Assembly: GCA_020912385.1 (NCBI GenBank)
Contig: CP087215.1
Location: 1,116,001-1,180,000 of the forward strand
Direction: 5' to 3'
DNA from: Neofusicoccum parvum
Lineage: Eukaryota; Ascomycota; Dothideomycetes; Botryosphaeriales; Botryosphaeriaceae
Length of the DNA stretch: 64,000 nucleotides
The notes under the pieces were generated by a model that saw nothing but the letters and a program-made list of their open reading frames with translations, was not told the DNA's origin and did no database searches. This document shows, in pieces, positions 55,123 to 64,000 of the stretch. Positions within the stretch are counted from its first letter, which is position 1, and every line of letters begins with the position of its first letter. Both the position numbers and the translations under genes were made by a program.

Positions 55123-58100
55123 TCAGTCTTCGTACCAGTCCTCCTGGTAGTCCTCCTGGTGGTCCTCCTGATGGTCTTCCTGGTGATCCTCCTGGTGGTC
55201 CTCCTGGAACATTTCCCTGGCTAGGCTGAACTGGTTTAGAAGCCCCGTGCGCAGGAACCATACTGTCGCTGCCTTAATCCCCTTCTTTGTGGAGAGGAGG
55301 GAGTGGTAGTCTGTAGTTCCCGCCTCTTGTAGCATTTGTGCCCTTCCCTGCTGGAAGTGGTGGCAGAAGAGAAGGATGTGCTTTGGGGTCTGCCTCTGCC
55401 ACCCACACGGGCAGGCTGGGCTGGGGTGTCCCGGTACCTTGCGTCTGAAGAGAAAGTCCTCCAGTCCAATATTCTCTGTACGTAGTAGGATGGCGATTGT
55501 GCTGAGTGGTTTAGATAGCTCCTTGTGTAGGTCTCTAAGCCTTGGGGTCCAATCCGTGTTCAGGGCTACTGGCTTGTTTCTTCTTTCTTGATTGATATGC
55601 GTGGTCCATTGCTCCCTCCATATTTCCTTAAATGCCATGTGGATTCTGGCTTTCTCAGGGAGCTTCCTGGTGTTGGGTTTGCTGCTTTCTATAAGGGAGT
55701 TGATTCTCTTGTGAAGTCGTACTCTCCTGGCTGGGCCAGCTGCGCCCTTAGCCTTTAGCACCGCTTTGGCTATGTCCTTGATGTCCTGGCATGTCCTCTC
55801 TGTTACTTTAGCTACCGGATTCTCCTTGGCGCGGAGTGCCTGGGTGAGGGCAAGTTCATCCAGATATAGTGGGAGAGGGGGGATTCCTGTTTCATGTTCT
55901 AGGACTTTGGTGTTGGTGGATTTATACGCTCCAGAGATGTTGCGGAGGCACGTGTTCTGGATCTTTTCTAGTGGTTTGCTTGCCGTTTTACGCCATCCTG
56001 GGGTTCCCTCTGGGGTATGCCACACCCCACAGCCGTAGGTGAGGACTGGCCTGACTACTGCTGTGTAGATATGTCGAGCTTTCGCGAAAGAGGCCCCCCA
56101 GGTGGATGCTGCAAGCCTGGATAGAGAGGTATACTGTTTAGCAGCCTTTGTGGCAGTTTCCTTTATGTGGGGTCCCCATCGTAGTTTGCTGTCTACGTGA
56201 ATTCCTAGGATCTTTACTGTTGGTTCCGGTTTTCCTCCAAATCCTGGGATGCGGATTTTTGCATTCATATTGAATTTCTTTGGCCTTCTTGTGAAGTGAG
56301 TAAGGTGGTACTTGTCGGGTGCAAATGTTGATCCGTGGGTTGCCGCCCATTGTATGCATGTTTTATTCGCTTCCTCTAGCGTTCTGCAGTTTTGCTCTGT
56401 GGATCTACTAAATGTAAGGATGTTGGTGTCATCAACGAATCCTAGGGGAAATGTGCTGCCCCTGCGTAGCTTGGTAAGAAGGTTGGAGGCGAAGAAGAGG
56501 TAGAGAATTGGAGATAATGAGGATCCTTGTGGGATACCATTTGAGGTTTTAATTGGCGGGCTGGTAAAGTCTCCAAAGGATAATTGTGTGGTGCGGTTCT
56601 GTAGAAAGGAGCGGGTGAATCTCTCTATCCAGACTGGTAGCCTTGCCATTCTAATATTGTGGAGGAGCCTCTTGTGGGAGACCCGGTCGTATGCCCCGGT
56701 TATGTCCAGGCTAAGTACTGAAGCCACCAGTCTTTGGTCCTGTGCCCAGACTGTATGGATTTGTTCCGTTAGGAGGTTAAGTGCTACTACAGCAGATCTG
56801 TTTCTTCTTGCACCCATTTGTAGGTCAGGGAGTAGGCTATACATCTCAGTTGCCTGGGAGATCCTATCCGCTACGATTTTCTCAAGTAGTTTGCCAAGCG
56901 TGTTGAGTAGGGCAATTGGTCTATATGCCTTAGCTTTGGTGTAGTCTTCTCTTTGTGGCTTCTTTAGGACAACTGTGGTTGAGCACTTGAACTGTCTAGG
57001 GTGGTAGGAGAGTGTGAGGCATCCCTGGAATACGTTGGTGAGGGGCTTTACTAGTGTGTGCGCACACTGTTTTAGGAATCTATTAACTATTTTGTCTGGG
57101 CCTGGCGCCTTATCGGGGGGAAGCCGCTTGATGGCATTAAGGATTTGTTCCTGGGTGAGATCCTGGACTATTTCTACCGGTTCTGGATAGATGGTTCCAT
57201 TGATATCGGAGAGATCGGCGGCTTCAGGAGGAGGGAAGAACTGGTTTACGAGGATTTCTACCTTGGAGGGGTTGTCATAACGCAGGACCTGGTCTGTCCC
57301 TTGTAGAGGTGGGAATTGCGGCGGGGTTGATGGTTCTAGTGCTTTAGTTCTGGCCCACTTCGCCAGTTTCCAGATTGCTGAGGGGTCGGCGGTAATTTCT
57401 GCTACTGTTCTTCGCCATGCTTTTGTTCTGTCTCTTCTAATTTGTCTTTTCTTTCTGTTGACGGTAGTTTGATACGCAATCCAATCTTCCTCCTTTCCTG
57501 TATTGGTCCATTTTCTTCTAGCTGCTCTAGCCTGGTGGACTAGCTCTGAGCACTCTTTTGTCCACTGGATAGATGCCCAGGGTGAGGGTTTTGCAGCTGG
57601 GATGGTTTCCTGGATGGTGTCCTGAATGGCCTTCTGTATCTGTTCGACGGCGGCGTCTAGCTCTATCTCAGTGCTTGGTTGGCTTGTTCTGATGCTCCTA
57701 AGCTTCATCTGGAGTGTTATGTTTACCTTCTTCCAGTCCGCTTTTTTCCATTGAGGTCTTGGAGTTTGGGGGAGTGTAGGTGTTGGGGTGACGTCGAGTG
57801 TTGTGAGAATAGGTAGGTGGTCAGATGATGACTCTAGTTCATAGCTAACTCCACAGTTTATAATTCTTTCCTCTATCCACTGGGAAGTGAAGATGAGATC
57901 TAGAGTGCTTTCACTATTACCTCTTCTTCTGGTGATAGTGCCTCTTGGGAGGGCTAGGTTTAGGTTTACTGCAGTTGCAGTTTCGATTAGGTGATTCGCA
58001 AGAGTATAGTGTGTAGGGGAGGTAATACCTCCCCAGAGGGGGTGGTGGAGATTAAAGTCTCCGAGAAGGATATGTTGCCCCTGCATAGCAAGGGCTCTTG

Positions 58101-58479
58101 GCAGAATAGATAGGGTCCCTAGTTCCGTGCTTGTGTGGGTAGAGGGAGGGTTGTAGTAGTTATGGATGTGGATAACGTTGGTTGCAGTGGTAAGGGAGAG
58201 GGTAATGAGGTCTGGAGAGTGGATTGTCGTCTGCCAAGATTCTACGGCAATGGCCTTGCTTACGAAGAAGCAGGTCCTTGCTATTCCTTCCTGGGGGAAG
58301 ATTGTGTGGTAGGCCGGGTGTTTTACTGTTGTTTTTGTCCTTGGGTTCCTCCATGGCTCCTGGATTGCGAGGATGTGGTGGGCTGTTGGACTGATATCCT
58401 GAAAGAGTGGGAGCATTACCCCCTTTGCACTTTTATTTACGTTGTACTGTAAAATCGAGAGGTAGCTTGTGTTTATCAT
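55123..58479 (-). CDS. LINE ORF2: endonuclease and reverse transcriptase
   Basis: 1118 residues. An apurinic-type endonuclease fills the first 230 residues (LSILQYNVNKS, AIQEPWRNP, GDFNLHHPLWGG, SSDHLPI). The reverse transcriptase follows, with AYRPIALLNTLGKLLEKIVA, QMGARRNRSAVVAL, LDITGAYDRVSH, GIPQGSSLSPILY and the catalytic FVDDTN. The C-terminal region has a Cys-His knuckle CPCGWQRQTPKHILLFC. No RNase H signature (no DGS-type acidic cluster) is visible between the reverse transcriptase and that knuckle, although many fungal Tad1 relatives have one. The last 30 residues are a QEDH repeat. The ATG overlaps the ORF1 stop as TAATG, so translation probably depends on re-initiation. Confidence 0.92.
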   Translation of the reverse strand: MINTSYLSILQYNVNKSAKGVMLPLFQDISPTAHHILAIQEPWRNPRTKTTVKHPAYHTIFPQEGIARTCFFVSKAIAVESWQTTIHSPDLITLSLTTATNVIHIHNYYNPPSTHTSTELGTLSILPRALAMQGQHILLGDFNLHHPLWGGITSPTHYTLANHLIETATAVNLNLALPRGTITRRRGNSESTLDLIFTSQWIEERIINCGVSYELESSSDHLPILTTLDVTPTPTLPQTPRPQWKKADWKKVNITLQMKLRSIRTSQPSTEIELDAAVEQIQKAIQDTIQETIPAAKPSPWASIQWTKECSELVHQARAARRKWTNTGKEEDWIAYQTTVNRKKRQIRRDRTKAWRRTVAEITADPSAIWKLAKWARTKALEPSTPPQFPPLQGTDQVLRYDNPSKVEILVNQFFPPPEAADLSDINGTIYPEPVEIVQDLTQEQILNAIKRLPPDKAPGPDKIVNRFLKQCAHTLVKPLTNVFQGCLTLSYHPRQFKCSTTVVLKKPQREDYTKAKAYRPIALLNTLGKLLEKIVADRISQATEMYSLLPDLQMGARRNRSAVVALNLLTEQIHTVWAQDQRLVASVLSLDITGAYDRVSHKRLLHNIRMARLPVWIERFTRSFLQNRTTQLSFGDFTSPPIKTSNGIPQGSSLSPILYLFFASNLLTKLRRGSTFPLGFVDDTNILTFSRSTEQNCRTLEEANKTCIQWAATHGSTFAPDKYHLTHFTRRPKKFNMNAKIRIPGFGGKPEPTVKILGIHVDSKLRWGPHIKETATKAAKQYTSLSRLAASTWGASFAKARHIYTAVVRPVLTYGCGVWHTPEGTPGWRKTASKPLEKIQNTCLRNISGAYKSTNTKVLEHETGIPPLPLYLDELALTQALRAKENPVAKVTERTCQDIKDIAKAVLKAKGAAGPARRVRLHKRINSLIESSKPNTRKLPEKARIHMAFKEIWREQWTTHINQERRNKPVALNTDWTPRLRDLHKELSKPLSTIAILLRTENIGLEDFLFRRKVPGHPSPACPCGWQRQTPKHILLFCHHFQQGRAQMLQEAGTTDYHSLLSTKKGIKAATVWFLRTGLLNQFSLAREMFQEDHQEDHQEDHQEDHQEDYQEDWYED
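55126..55200. repeat. 12-bp repeat encoding QEDH at the ORF2 C-terminus
   Basis: Five to six imperfect 12-bp units (TCCTCCTGGTGG type) in frame at the end of ORF2, giving QEDH/QEDY repeats. Confidence 0.75.
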
Positions 58480-59975
58480 TAGTTTCCTTCCATCTCTGTG
58501 TCTGCCTGTAGAGTGGTAGGTATTTCCACCTGTATGTGGGGGTCTTCCTGGTTCTCGACCTCGGCTGCGTGTTGGGAGCTGTTAAGCCCTGGCTTTCTTC
58601 TCCTGGGTTCCTCTTCCCTTATTCTCTTCCGGGACCCTACCAGGGTCCATCCATTCTGTGTTGGCTTTTGGGCTGCTTGGGGTTGTTCCCTGTAGTTTCC
58701 TGGCGCGGCCAGTCGAGCTTGAGTTGCTCTAGCCTGGTGGGCCTTGCGCGCTGAGCATAGGTTACTCCAGGCTGTATGTTTTTGGGAGCAGTTTGCACAC
58801 TGCGTTTTCTCCTTTCCGCACTCTCTTGTATCGTGGCTGCCTGCACACTGACCGCACTTTTGTTCTTTCCTACAGTGGGTGGCAATGTGGCCATATGCCT
58901 GGCACTTGAAGCATTGGGTTACTGTGAAGTTCGCACTATAGTACTCTGCTGTGTGTAGGGCAAAGTTGCAGATTAGTCCTTTAGCTATAATCTGGTTGGC
59001 TATCTCAGGGTCTATGGTACTGAGGATGATTGCGGAGTGTGTTTTCCCTTCTGGGAGCTTCTTCTTCAGCCAGGCTAGCTTGCTAATGTGCAGTCCTGGA
59101 TGCAAGACCAGGTTTTGCTCCTGTAGGGCCTTGGTGGCCTGGGGATCCGTGGTGTTAATTCCCTTGACAGGGACGTTGTGGACCAGTACTGAGTATAGTT
59201 GTTGATTTGGGCGGACCTCGTTTCCGAGTCCAGTGGTCCACTCCTGGTCCTGGAGAAGGGCTGTCCTTGTTTGTGTGTCCGGAACAAAGATCCTGATATC
59301 CCCACTAGGGAGCTTTCTAGCAGCGAGTACCCTTTTACAGGCTAGGCCTTTTCCTGCCTGGATCTTTTGAATGATGGCTTCGTTTGGGAGATTTGCTACT
59401 TCCTGTCTGTTTGCTTCATCTGGAAGGTGGAGGGTGATTTCTGTGGTGGTGGGCGGGGTGGGAGGCTTTGGGGCTGTTTGGGCTGCGATGTGTGCCCAGC
59501 TTGGGCTAGTTGGTGTAGGCGCTGCCTGGATACGGCTGACTGTTTTCTGGACCTGCTTGACTTCCCTTAGGATATCCTTCAGGTTTGGTTCCTTGGCTGC
59601 TGCCTCCTGGCGGAGGGTAATGTGGTCCTGGAAGATTTCCTTGGCGGCGCCGAGAAAATTTTTTATCTGGCTGTTGAGGGCTGAAGGTCTACCAGCAATT
59701 GTCTGGAGGGCTTGTAGGATGGCATCTGCTGTTGTGGCAGCTCTCTGGACATATTCTACGCTGATTTGGCCACGCTGCAGGCTTTTAGGTGTCTGCTGGG
59801 GGCGGGTAGAGGTGGGTACTGGGAGGGGTTGTTCAGCCCTTTCCATAGTCTCAATTCCAACCACCACGTTGCTGCAGCTGCTGGGAAGGGTGTTGCTAGG
59901 GTTTTGAGGCCTGGAAGAGCCCCTAGGGGTTTCTTCCGTAGCCGTAGCTTGAGGTCGGATTTTTGGTATGTTCAT
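58479..59975 (-). CDS. LINE ORF1: gag-like zinc-knuckle protein
   Basis: 498 residues from the ATG of MNIPKIRPQATATEETPRGS. The frame stays open upstream to 60056, but that part lies outside the target-site duplication, so it is not element sequence. The middle is helical and basic. The C-terminal third has three zinc knuckles: CFKCQAYGHIATHC, CGQCAGSHDTREC and CANCSQKHTAWSNLC, as in nucleic-acid-binding ORF1 proteins of the I and Tad1 groups. It should coat the element RNA. The stop codon overlaps the ORF2 ATG. Confidence 0.88.
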   Translation of the reverse strand: MNIPKIRPQATATEETPRGSSRPQNPSNTLPSSCSNVVVGIETMERAEQPLPVPTSTRPQQTPKSLQRGQISVEYVQRAATTADAILQALQTIAGRPSALNSQIKNFLGAAKEIFQDHITLRQEAAAKEPNLKDILREVKQVQKTVSRIQAAPTPTSPSWAHIAAQTAPKPPTPPTTTEITLHLPDEANRQEVANLPNEAIIQKIQAGKGLACKRVLAARKLPSGDIRIFVPDTQTRTALLQDQEWTTGLGNEVRPNQQLYSVLVHNVPVKGINTTDPQATKALQEQNLVLHPGLHISKLAWLKKKLPEGKTHSAIILSTIDPEIANQIIAKGLICNFALHTAEYYSANFTVTQCFKCQAYGHIATHCRKEQKCGQCAGSHDTRECGKEKTQCANCSQKHTAWSNLCSARKAHQARATQARLAAPGNYREQPQAAQKPTQNGWTLVGSRKRIREEEPRRRKPGLNSSQHAAEVENQEDPHIQVEIPTTLQADTEMEGN

Positions 59976-59982
59976 GTTTTTT

Positions 59983-59997
59983 GATCTGAGACAATAG
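59983..59997. repeat. Target-site duplication, LINE 5' side
   Basis: GATCTGAGACAATAG, identical to 54891-54905; marks the 5' junction of the insertion 8 bp before the ORF1 ATG. Confidence 0.85.
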
Positions 59998-61170
59998 TAG
60001 ACACTACTTCTTGTGAACTGATTTAGGCGCTTCGAGATGTCTTGGCGACGAACCACTGTCCCGTGATGAGATATGAGACAGCCAATCAGGGATGTACTTG
60101 AGCTTCAGAGTTGGCATCATGTATGAAAGTGTTCTTCTAGTACTTTAGAAGTACCCATTCCAATACTCAGTCAATTTCAACAAACGACAAATGAGAAAGC
60201 CGCAGCTGAGCAGACGCTGCCGTGTTCCAAGTGACAATAGATCGGCGACCGCTGATCGTCAGATAGGCCTGATATTAGTCGCCGTCCTGCTGCTTATTCA
60301 TGAGACTCAAAACTGCCATACGAGAATCATACCATCCGCTCCCAACCAGACTTCGGATACCGCGCGATCCGGCTTCCAGGCAACCCGTGCCCGATCAACC
60401 GCGCCAAGACGCGTATACAACGTCCAGCCATTGGGCAAAACATTACGACCGATTTCGCCATTGCACTACTCCGCATAAGCGACTAGTAAATGAAACCCCA
60501 GAGAAAACCGCGTCACCCACGACGAAACACCCGCCGTCGACCACCAGCGACCGACGAAAACGCAGCCGGCCAAGACGACCACCACGCCAAGCAGCCCAGC
60601 CCAGCCCTTCCAGAACGCCAGGCCAAGCTCGGTCGTACGACCCGGCGACAAGAAAACATCTCTTTCCTGCTCGGATGGTGCCGGATTGACGTTGGGCCAA
60701 TTTTTCCCCCTCGCCAGCCCGGCTGTGCTGCGCCCTGCGCATCGCCATTTCGCCAAGCCGACCGTTCGGCATCGCCACTTTCCCAATGACGCGGCTCGGT
60801 GCGGCGGTGAGCCGATGGAGGACGCGATCGCCCTGCACGGGGCCTGGGGTTGTGGGGTGAGTGGTGTCGAAGAGAGGCTGTTTTGAGTCGGTGGTTCACC
60901 GCCGCTCGTTTCCGTGCGTGGTGGTTCGGGTCTGGCGGAGGAGCGAGGTGACGGTGCTCGTTTTTCAAGGCGCGGGTTGACGTGGTGGTGGCTTTGGGGG
61001 TGTGTTTGCTCGGCTCCCTTGCATGGTGATTGCATTTGTGAGTACATATTTGACTCGAGTTTCACGTGTTGCAGTTATTGGAGAAGTTTCCGTCCGCGGA
61101 ATGCGATGAATAAATTCTTTACGTTTTATTTATACAGTCTAAAGTGAAACATTCAGAAGATGGAAACAGC
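59998..61170. other. Intergenic region
   Basis: No gene is supported. Frames near 60300-61065 on both strands are overlapping and featureless. A single TCCGCGGA octamer occurs at 61093 without an 11-bp neighbour. Confidence 0.45.
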
Positions 61171-62380
61171 TTAGCTGTACCAGTTGTTGAATTTGTAGTC
61201 AACCTATTGAATCGTTAGCAGCTGGATCTCAAACTGCGAAGTGACGGCATAAACTTACAAAGCGGGTATCAATCGTCTTCAAATCACCAACACCGAGGTT
61301 AGCGGCATCGATGGCAAGCTCGTGCTTGAACAGGTCAATCGCCTTGGCCACGCCCTCCTGGCCAAAGACGTTGGAGTACATGAACGGGCGGCCGAGGCCG
61401 ACGGCCTTGACGCCCAGAGCCAGCAGCTTGAGGGCGTCGGCGCCGTAGCGCACGCCGCCGTCGGCGTACACCTCGGTCTTCTTGAACACCTCGGGGGCGT
61501 TCTCGTAGATCTCGAGCGCGACCTCGAGCGGGCTGGGCGAGCCGTCGAGCTGGCGGCCGCCGTGGTTGGACAGGTAGATGGCGGGGGCGCCGAGCGCGAC
61601 GGCCTTCTGCGCGTCCTCGACGCTCATGATGCCCTTGGGGATGATGGGCAGGCGGGTCATGTTGCGCAGCTGCTGGTAGTAGTCCCAGGTGAAGAAGGTG
61701 TAGCTGGAGTCGGCGGAGCCGACGCCGAAGCGCGAGGCGCGGTGGCGGTTGCCGTCGGCGGCCGAGTCGACGGTCAGCACGATGGCGCCGAAGCCGGCCT
61801 TCTCGGCCGTCTGCAGCTGGGTGCGCACGTCGTCGAGGTTCTCCTGCACGTACGTCTGCTGCCACAGCGGCTGGCCGGCCTTCTTGGCCGCCTGGATCTC
61901 GGCCTTGGTCTTGCTGGAGAAGTCGGACACCACGTACAGGATGTTCTCGGCGGCGGCGGCCTTGACGAAGTTCAGCTCGGCGTCCTCGTTGGCGTAGCCG
62001 GCGCGGGCGCAGGGGCTGATGAAGAAGGGCGCGGAGACGTTGCGGCCCAGGAGCGTGGTGGGCAGGCTCTGCTCGATCTTGGTGATGTCGACCAGGACGC
62101 GGGGCCTCAGGCGGACGCGCTCGTAGGCCTCGAGGTTGTTGCGGTAGGACCACTCGCCGGCGGCACCGTTGCGGTAGTAGGTGTAGCTGGACAGGTTCAT
62201 GTAGTTGCGGGCGACGTAGTCGAAGTCGGGCAGGCCCACGATCGAAGTGATGTTGGGCAGCTCGCCGGGCTGGAGGTCGGCCAGCACGTCGGCGATGCCG
62301 GTGTCGGGCTCGTTCAGGAAGGGGCGGGCCGCGAGGGCGGACTGGGCCAGGAGAGCAACGGAGAGGCCTTGGAGGAGCAT
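61171..62380 (-). CDS. Secreted FMN-dependent 2-hydroxyacid dehydrogenase
   Basis: Related to cytochrome b2 (L-lactate dehydrogenase), glycolate oxidase and lactate oxidase, but without the b2 heme domain. It oxidises an L-2-hydroxy acid to the 2-oxo acid through FMN. Two exons, 62380-61259 and 61203-61171, encode 384 residues; the second exon adds only VDYKFNNWYS. The N-terminus MLLQGLSVALLAQSALA is a clear signal peptide, so the enzyme should be secreted or enter the secretory path, unlike the mitochondrial and peroxisomal relatives. Visible features: FFISPCARAGYANEDAELN, the lysine of IIPKGI, the catalytic-His loop SNHGGRQLD, and the FMN-phosphate segment DGGVRYGADALKLLALG with GLGRPFMY. 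The ATG at 62380 is used; an upstream TTG frame is ignored. Very GC-rich codons. A TATA box lies about 100 bp upstream. Confidence 0.9.
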
Positions 62381-64000
62381 GGTGATGGATGAGAACGCCC
62401 AGCGTTCAACGAGTGACAACCAGCGAGACTGAATAGAGAGCGTGGGTTGCAGCAGGGAAACGCAAGGGACGCAAAAGCTCTTTATACCGGAGGCCTGACG
62501 ATGGCCGCTGCAGCCCTACTTGCTGCTCCAGGCGCTGCGATGCCATGCGCAGTCCAGAGCCTCGTGCTCCGCCATGTCGGCTAGTGTGATAGCAATGCTG
62601 GGCAGCGCACGGCTGATGTCACGGCGAGCACACGCTCGGTTCCGCATTGCTGGATCGGGGAGGAGATGGCAGCGGCGGCGGCGAAACAGGTAGGAGACGG
62701 AGAGATAGCCGTGAAAACCTGCTGCATCGCGAATTTGCAGGACGCGACCAGGAGCGTGGTTAAAGCGGAAGGTGCCGGCGGGTCTAGATCCTGAATCGCA
62801 GGGTGTTTAAAAACCGCCGAGGGAACAGGCACAGCTGCTTGGCGGGAGCTTGGCAACGGCTTGGCCGCTGTTTCAATCCGTCCCGTCTGCGGCCATTGGC
62901 CAGTGCCGCGCTCCATTGAAACGAAGCTCCGTGTTCGCTAATGGAGATAAATGGCAGCGTCGATCTGGACCTTCCTGTAAGGCTGGAGGGCTGATCACGT
63001 AACCGCTGCATCGCATTCCGCCAGAGAGGTTCGCTGGAGCCACGGCCGCAAGATGCAGCCCCGCGTGCGGAGGCAAGCCTGCCGGCGCCGTCAGACGCTT
63101 ATTTCCACGGCGCGCCCGGCACGACGTAAATGCTGTTGATTTGCGCGGCACCAGAGGATCGTGATCCGGGCCCTCGAGATTGGATCCGGCGGGATAGGGC
63201 CACCGATTTCCAATCATCCGTCAGCGGCGCCTGCGGACAGGCCAAGACATGCTGAGAACGGCTCCGGGCGTATCCCGACCCCGACGGGCCGAACACCCAG
63301 CGTGTTTGAGCGAAAACGGCCATGATCTCTTGCCGATGGTCCGGCCGAGTCAGTGGGCACGGAGCCGATAGGGCCATTTCTCGCTTTCGGGTAGGGACCA
63401 ACCAACGCTGCTGTCCGTCGCCCTGCGGGCCTCTGCAATATGAGGCTGCTTATATTGTGCTTATAGCGACGAGCCCTCTACTGCGCCGCTATAGATGTAG
63501 ATCCTGCGGCGCGGGCTTGCTCCCCCGGACTGAAAGAGTTTTCTCTCCTCCGGCGCAGCCTCCGACATCGTCGCGGTGCCCATGGGGTTTCGCTCGGGGA
63601 TGGCGTCTGCGGCGGCCGCTTGTGGCTGCTTTTTCTCAGGGGCGTTTCTGCCAACCGACGGCCCGCCGCATTGCCACGCCGGAGCTGGTGCCAGTTTTTG
63701 AACACCCGTCCACCAAGGACTCCAACGTCTCCCCACAGACCAAATTCAACCGCAATGTATCCATTGCAAGCGTTGTCGGAGCGAGGTCGGCAACGGCGAG
63801 CCGGGATCGCCCTAGAGGGTGAGGCCGTTTCATGTTTCGCGACACCAACACTCGCTTTCTCGTCGATGAGAGGGCGGAGGTGGGGCACGCTGGCAGCCCA
63901 ACTGCTGGAGCTCAGCTGGCTTGTGGTGGTGCACGAGTCGTTCAGCAGGGCATGGTCCGCTGCATTTGTTTTTCTCGTTGTTTTTGCGTGCGCTGACGTG
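62381..64000. other. Promoter and right flank
   Basis: Holds the TATA box of the dehydrogenase. Beyond 62.5 kb the frames on both strands overlap and show no family features, so no gene is called up to the window end. Confidence 0.45.
62481..62486 (-). promoter_or_regulatory. TATA box of FMN dehydrogenase gene
   Basis: TATAAA on the minus strand about 100 bp upstream of the ATG at 62380. Confidence 0.5.

Larger units (their letters stand above)
54906..59982 (-). mobile_element. Non-LTR retrotransposon (Tad1/I-like LINE), apparently intact
   Basis: A 5.08-kb element on the minus strand. It has ORF1 (zinc-knuckle protein), ORF2 (endonuclease plus reverse transcriptase), a short 3' UTR and a TATC simple-repeat tail, and is flanked by a perfect 15-bp duplication. 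The 5' end lies only 7 bp before the ORF1 ATG, so the leader is either very short or trimmed on insertion. Both frames are open from start to end with no sign of RIP-type C-to-T decay, which suggests recent insertion. Confidence 0.88.

Noticed and set aside
59976..60056. N-terminal extension of LINE ORF1
   Set aside because: The frame is open, but these bases lie outside the 5' target-site duplication boundary and so are host DNA read through by chance.
61322..62392. 356-codon plus-strand open frame
   Set aside because: Antisense of the FMN dehydrogenase; Val/Gly/Leu-rich composition with no family features.
1..64000. CRISPR arrays, rRNA and tRNA genes
   Set aside because: A eukaryotic window; no spaced direct-repeat array and no convincing cloverleaf or rRNA core sequence was recognised by eye. 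A tRNA covariance search would be decisive.

Overview
The window is nuclear DNA of a filamentous ascomycete (Pezizomycotina). The evidence is genes split by short GT-AG introns (mostly 49-90 nt, often with a CTAAC/CTGAC-like branch site), two Zn2Cys6 regulators, a self-sufficient CYP505 P450, fungal rhodopsin-like membrane proteins, a type II lectin-like protein and a Tad1/I-like non-LTR retrotransposon. Genus cannot be assigned by reading. No rRNA, tRNA or CRISPR was seen. Gene models were joined by hand from splice signals and reading-frame phase; every joined CDS given here closes in frame, but none has transcript support.

Layout. 0.4-9.1 kb: ferric reductase-like flavocytochrome (-), UPC2-like Zn2Cys6 regulator (+) and a CYP505 P450-reductase fusion (-). 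10.9-22.1 kb: zeta-crystallin-type quinone oxidoreductase (+), a second Zn2Cys6 regulator (-), a 1369-residue hydantoinase A/B fusion (-) and an amidase (+), the last two head to head over a 652-bp shared promoter. In the first 15 kb, five intergenic sites carry arrays of an 11-bp unit built on TCCGCGGA. 23.5-33.4 kb: a rhodopsin-like membrane protein, 3.6 kb without a convincing gene, a membrane-anchored beta-propeller lectin-like protein and a 907-residue coiled-coil protein made of 25-residue repeats. 36.8-46.2 kb: a cAMP-receptor-like GPCR, a rhodopsin-like pseudogene, and two unknown proteins (one with a predicted membrane anchor, one with a basic C-terminus). 48-53.1 kb: a Na+/H+ antiporter, a carotenoid-cleavage-type dioxygenase and a tiny intron-containing secreted Cys-containing protein with a clear TATA box. 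54.9-60.0 kb: an apparently intact LINE flanked by a perfect 15-bp target-site duplication. 61.2-62.4 kb: a secreted FMN-dependent 2-hydroxyacid dehydrogenase.

How parts may work together (inference). Hydantoinase and amidase are chemically consecutive (ATP-driven opening of a cyclic amide, then amide hydrolysis), and they share a promoter next to a pathway-style regulator, which suggests a small nitrogen or xenobiotic catabolic module. The CYP505, UPC2-like regulator and reductase are a second candidate neighbourhood. A short hairpin (MITE-like) repeat family recurs, including inside two abnormally long introns (amidase and dioxygenase).
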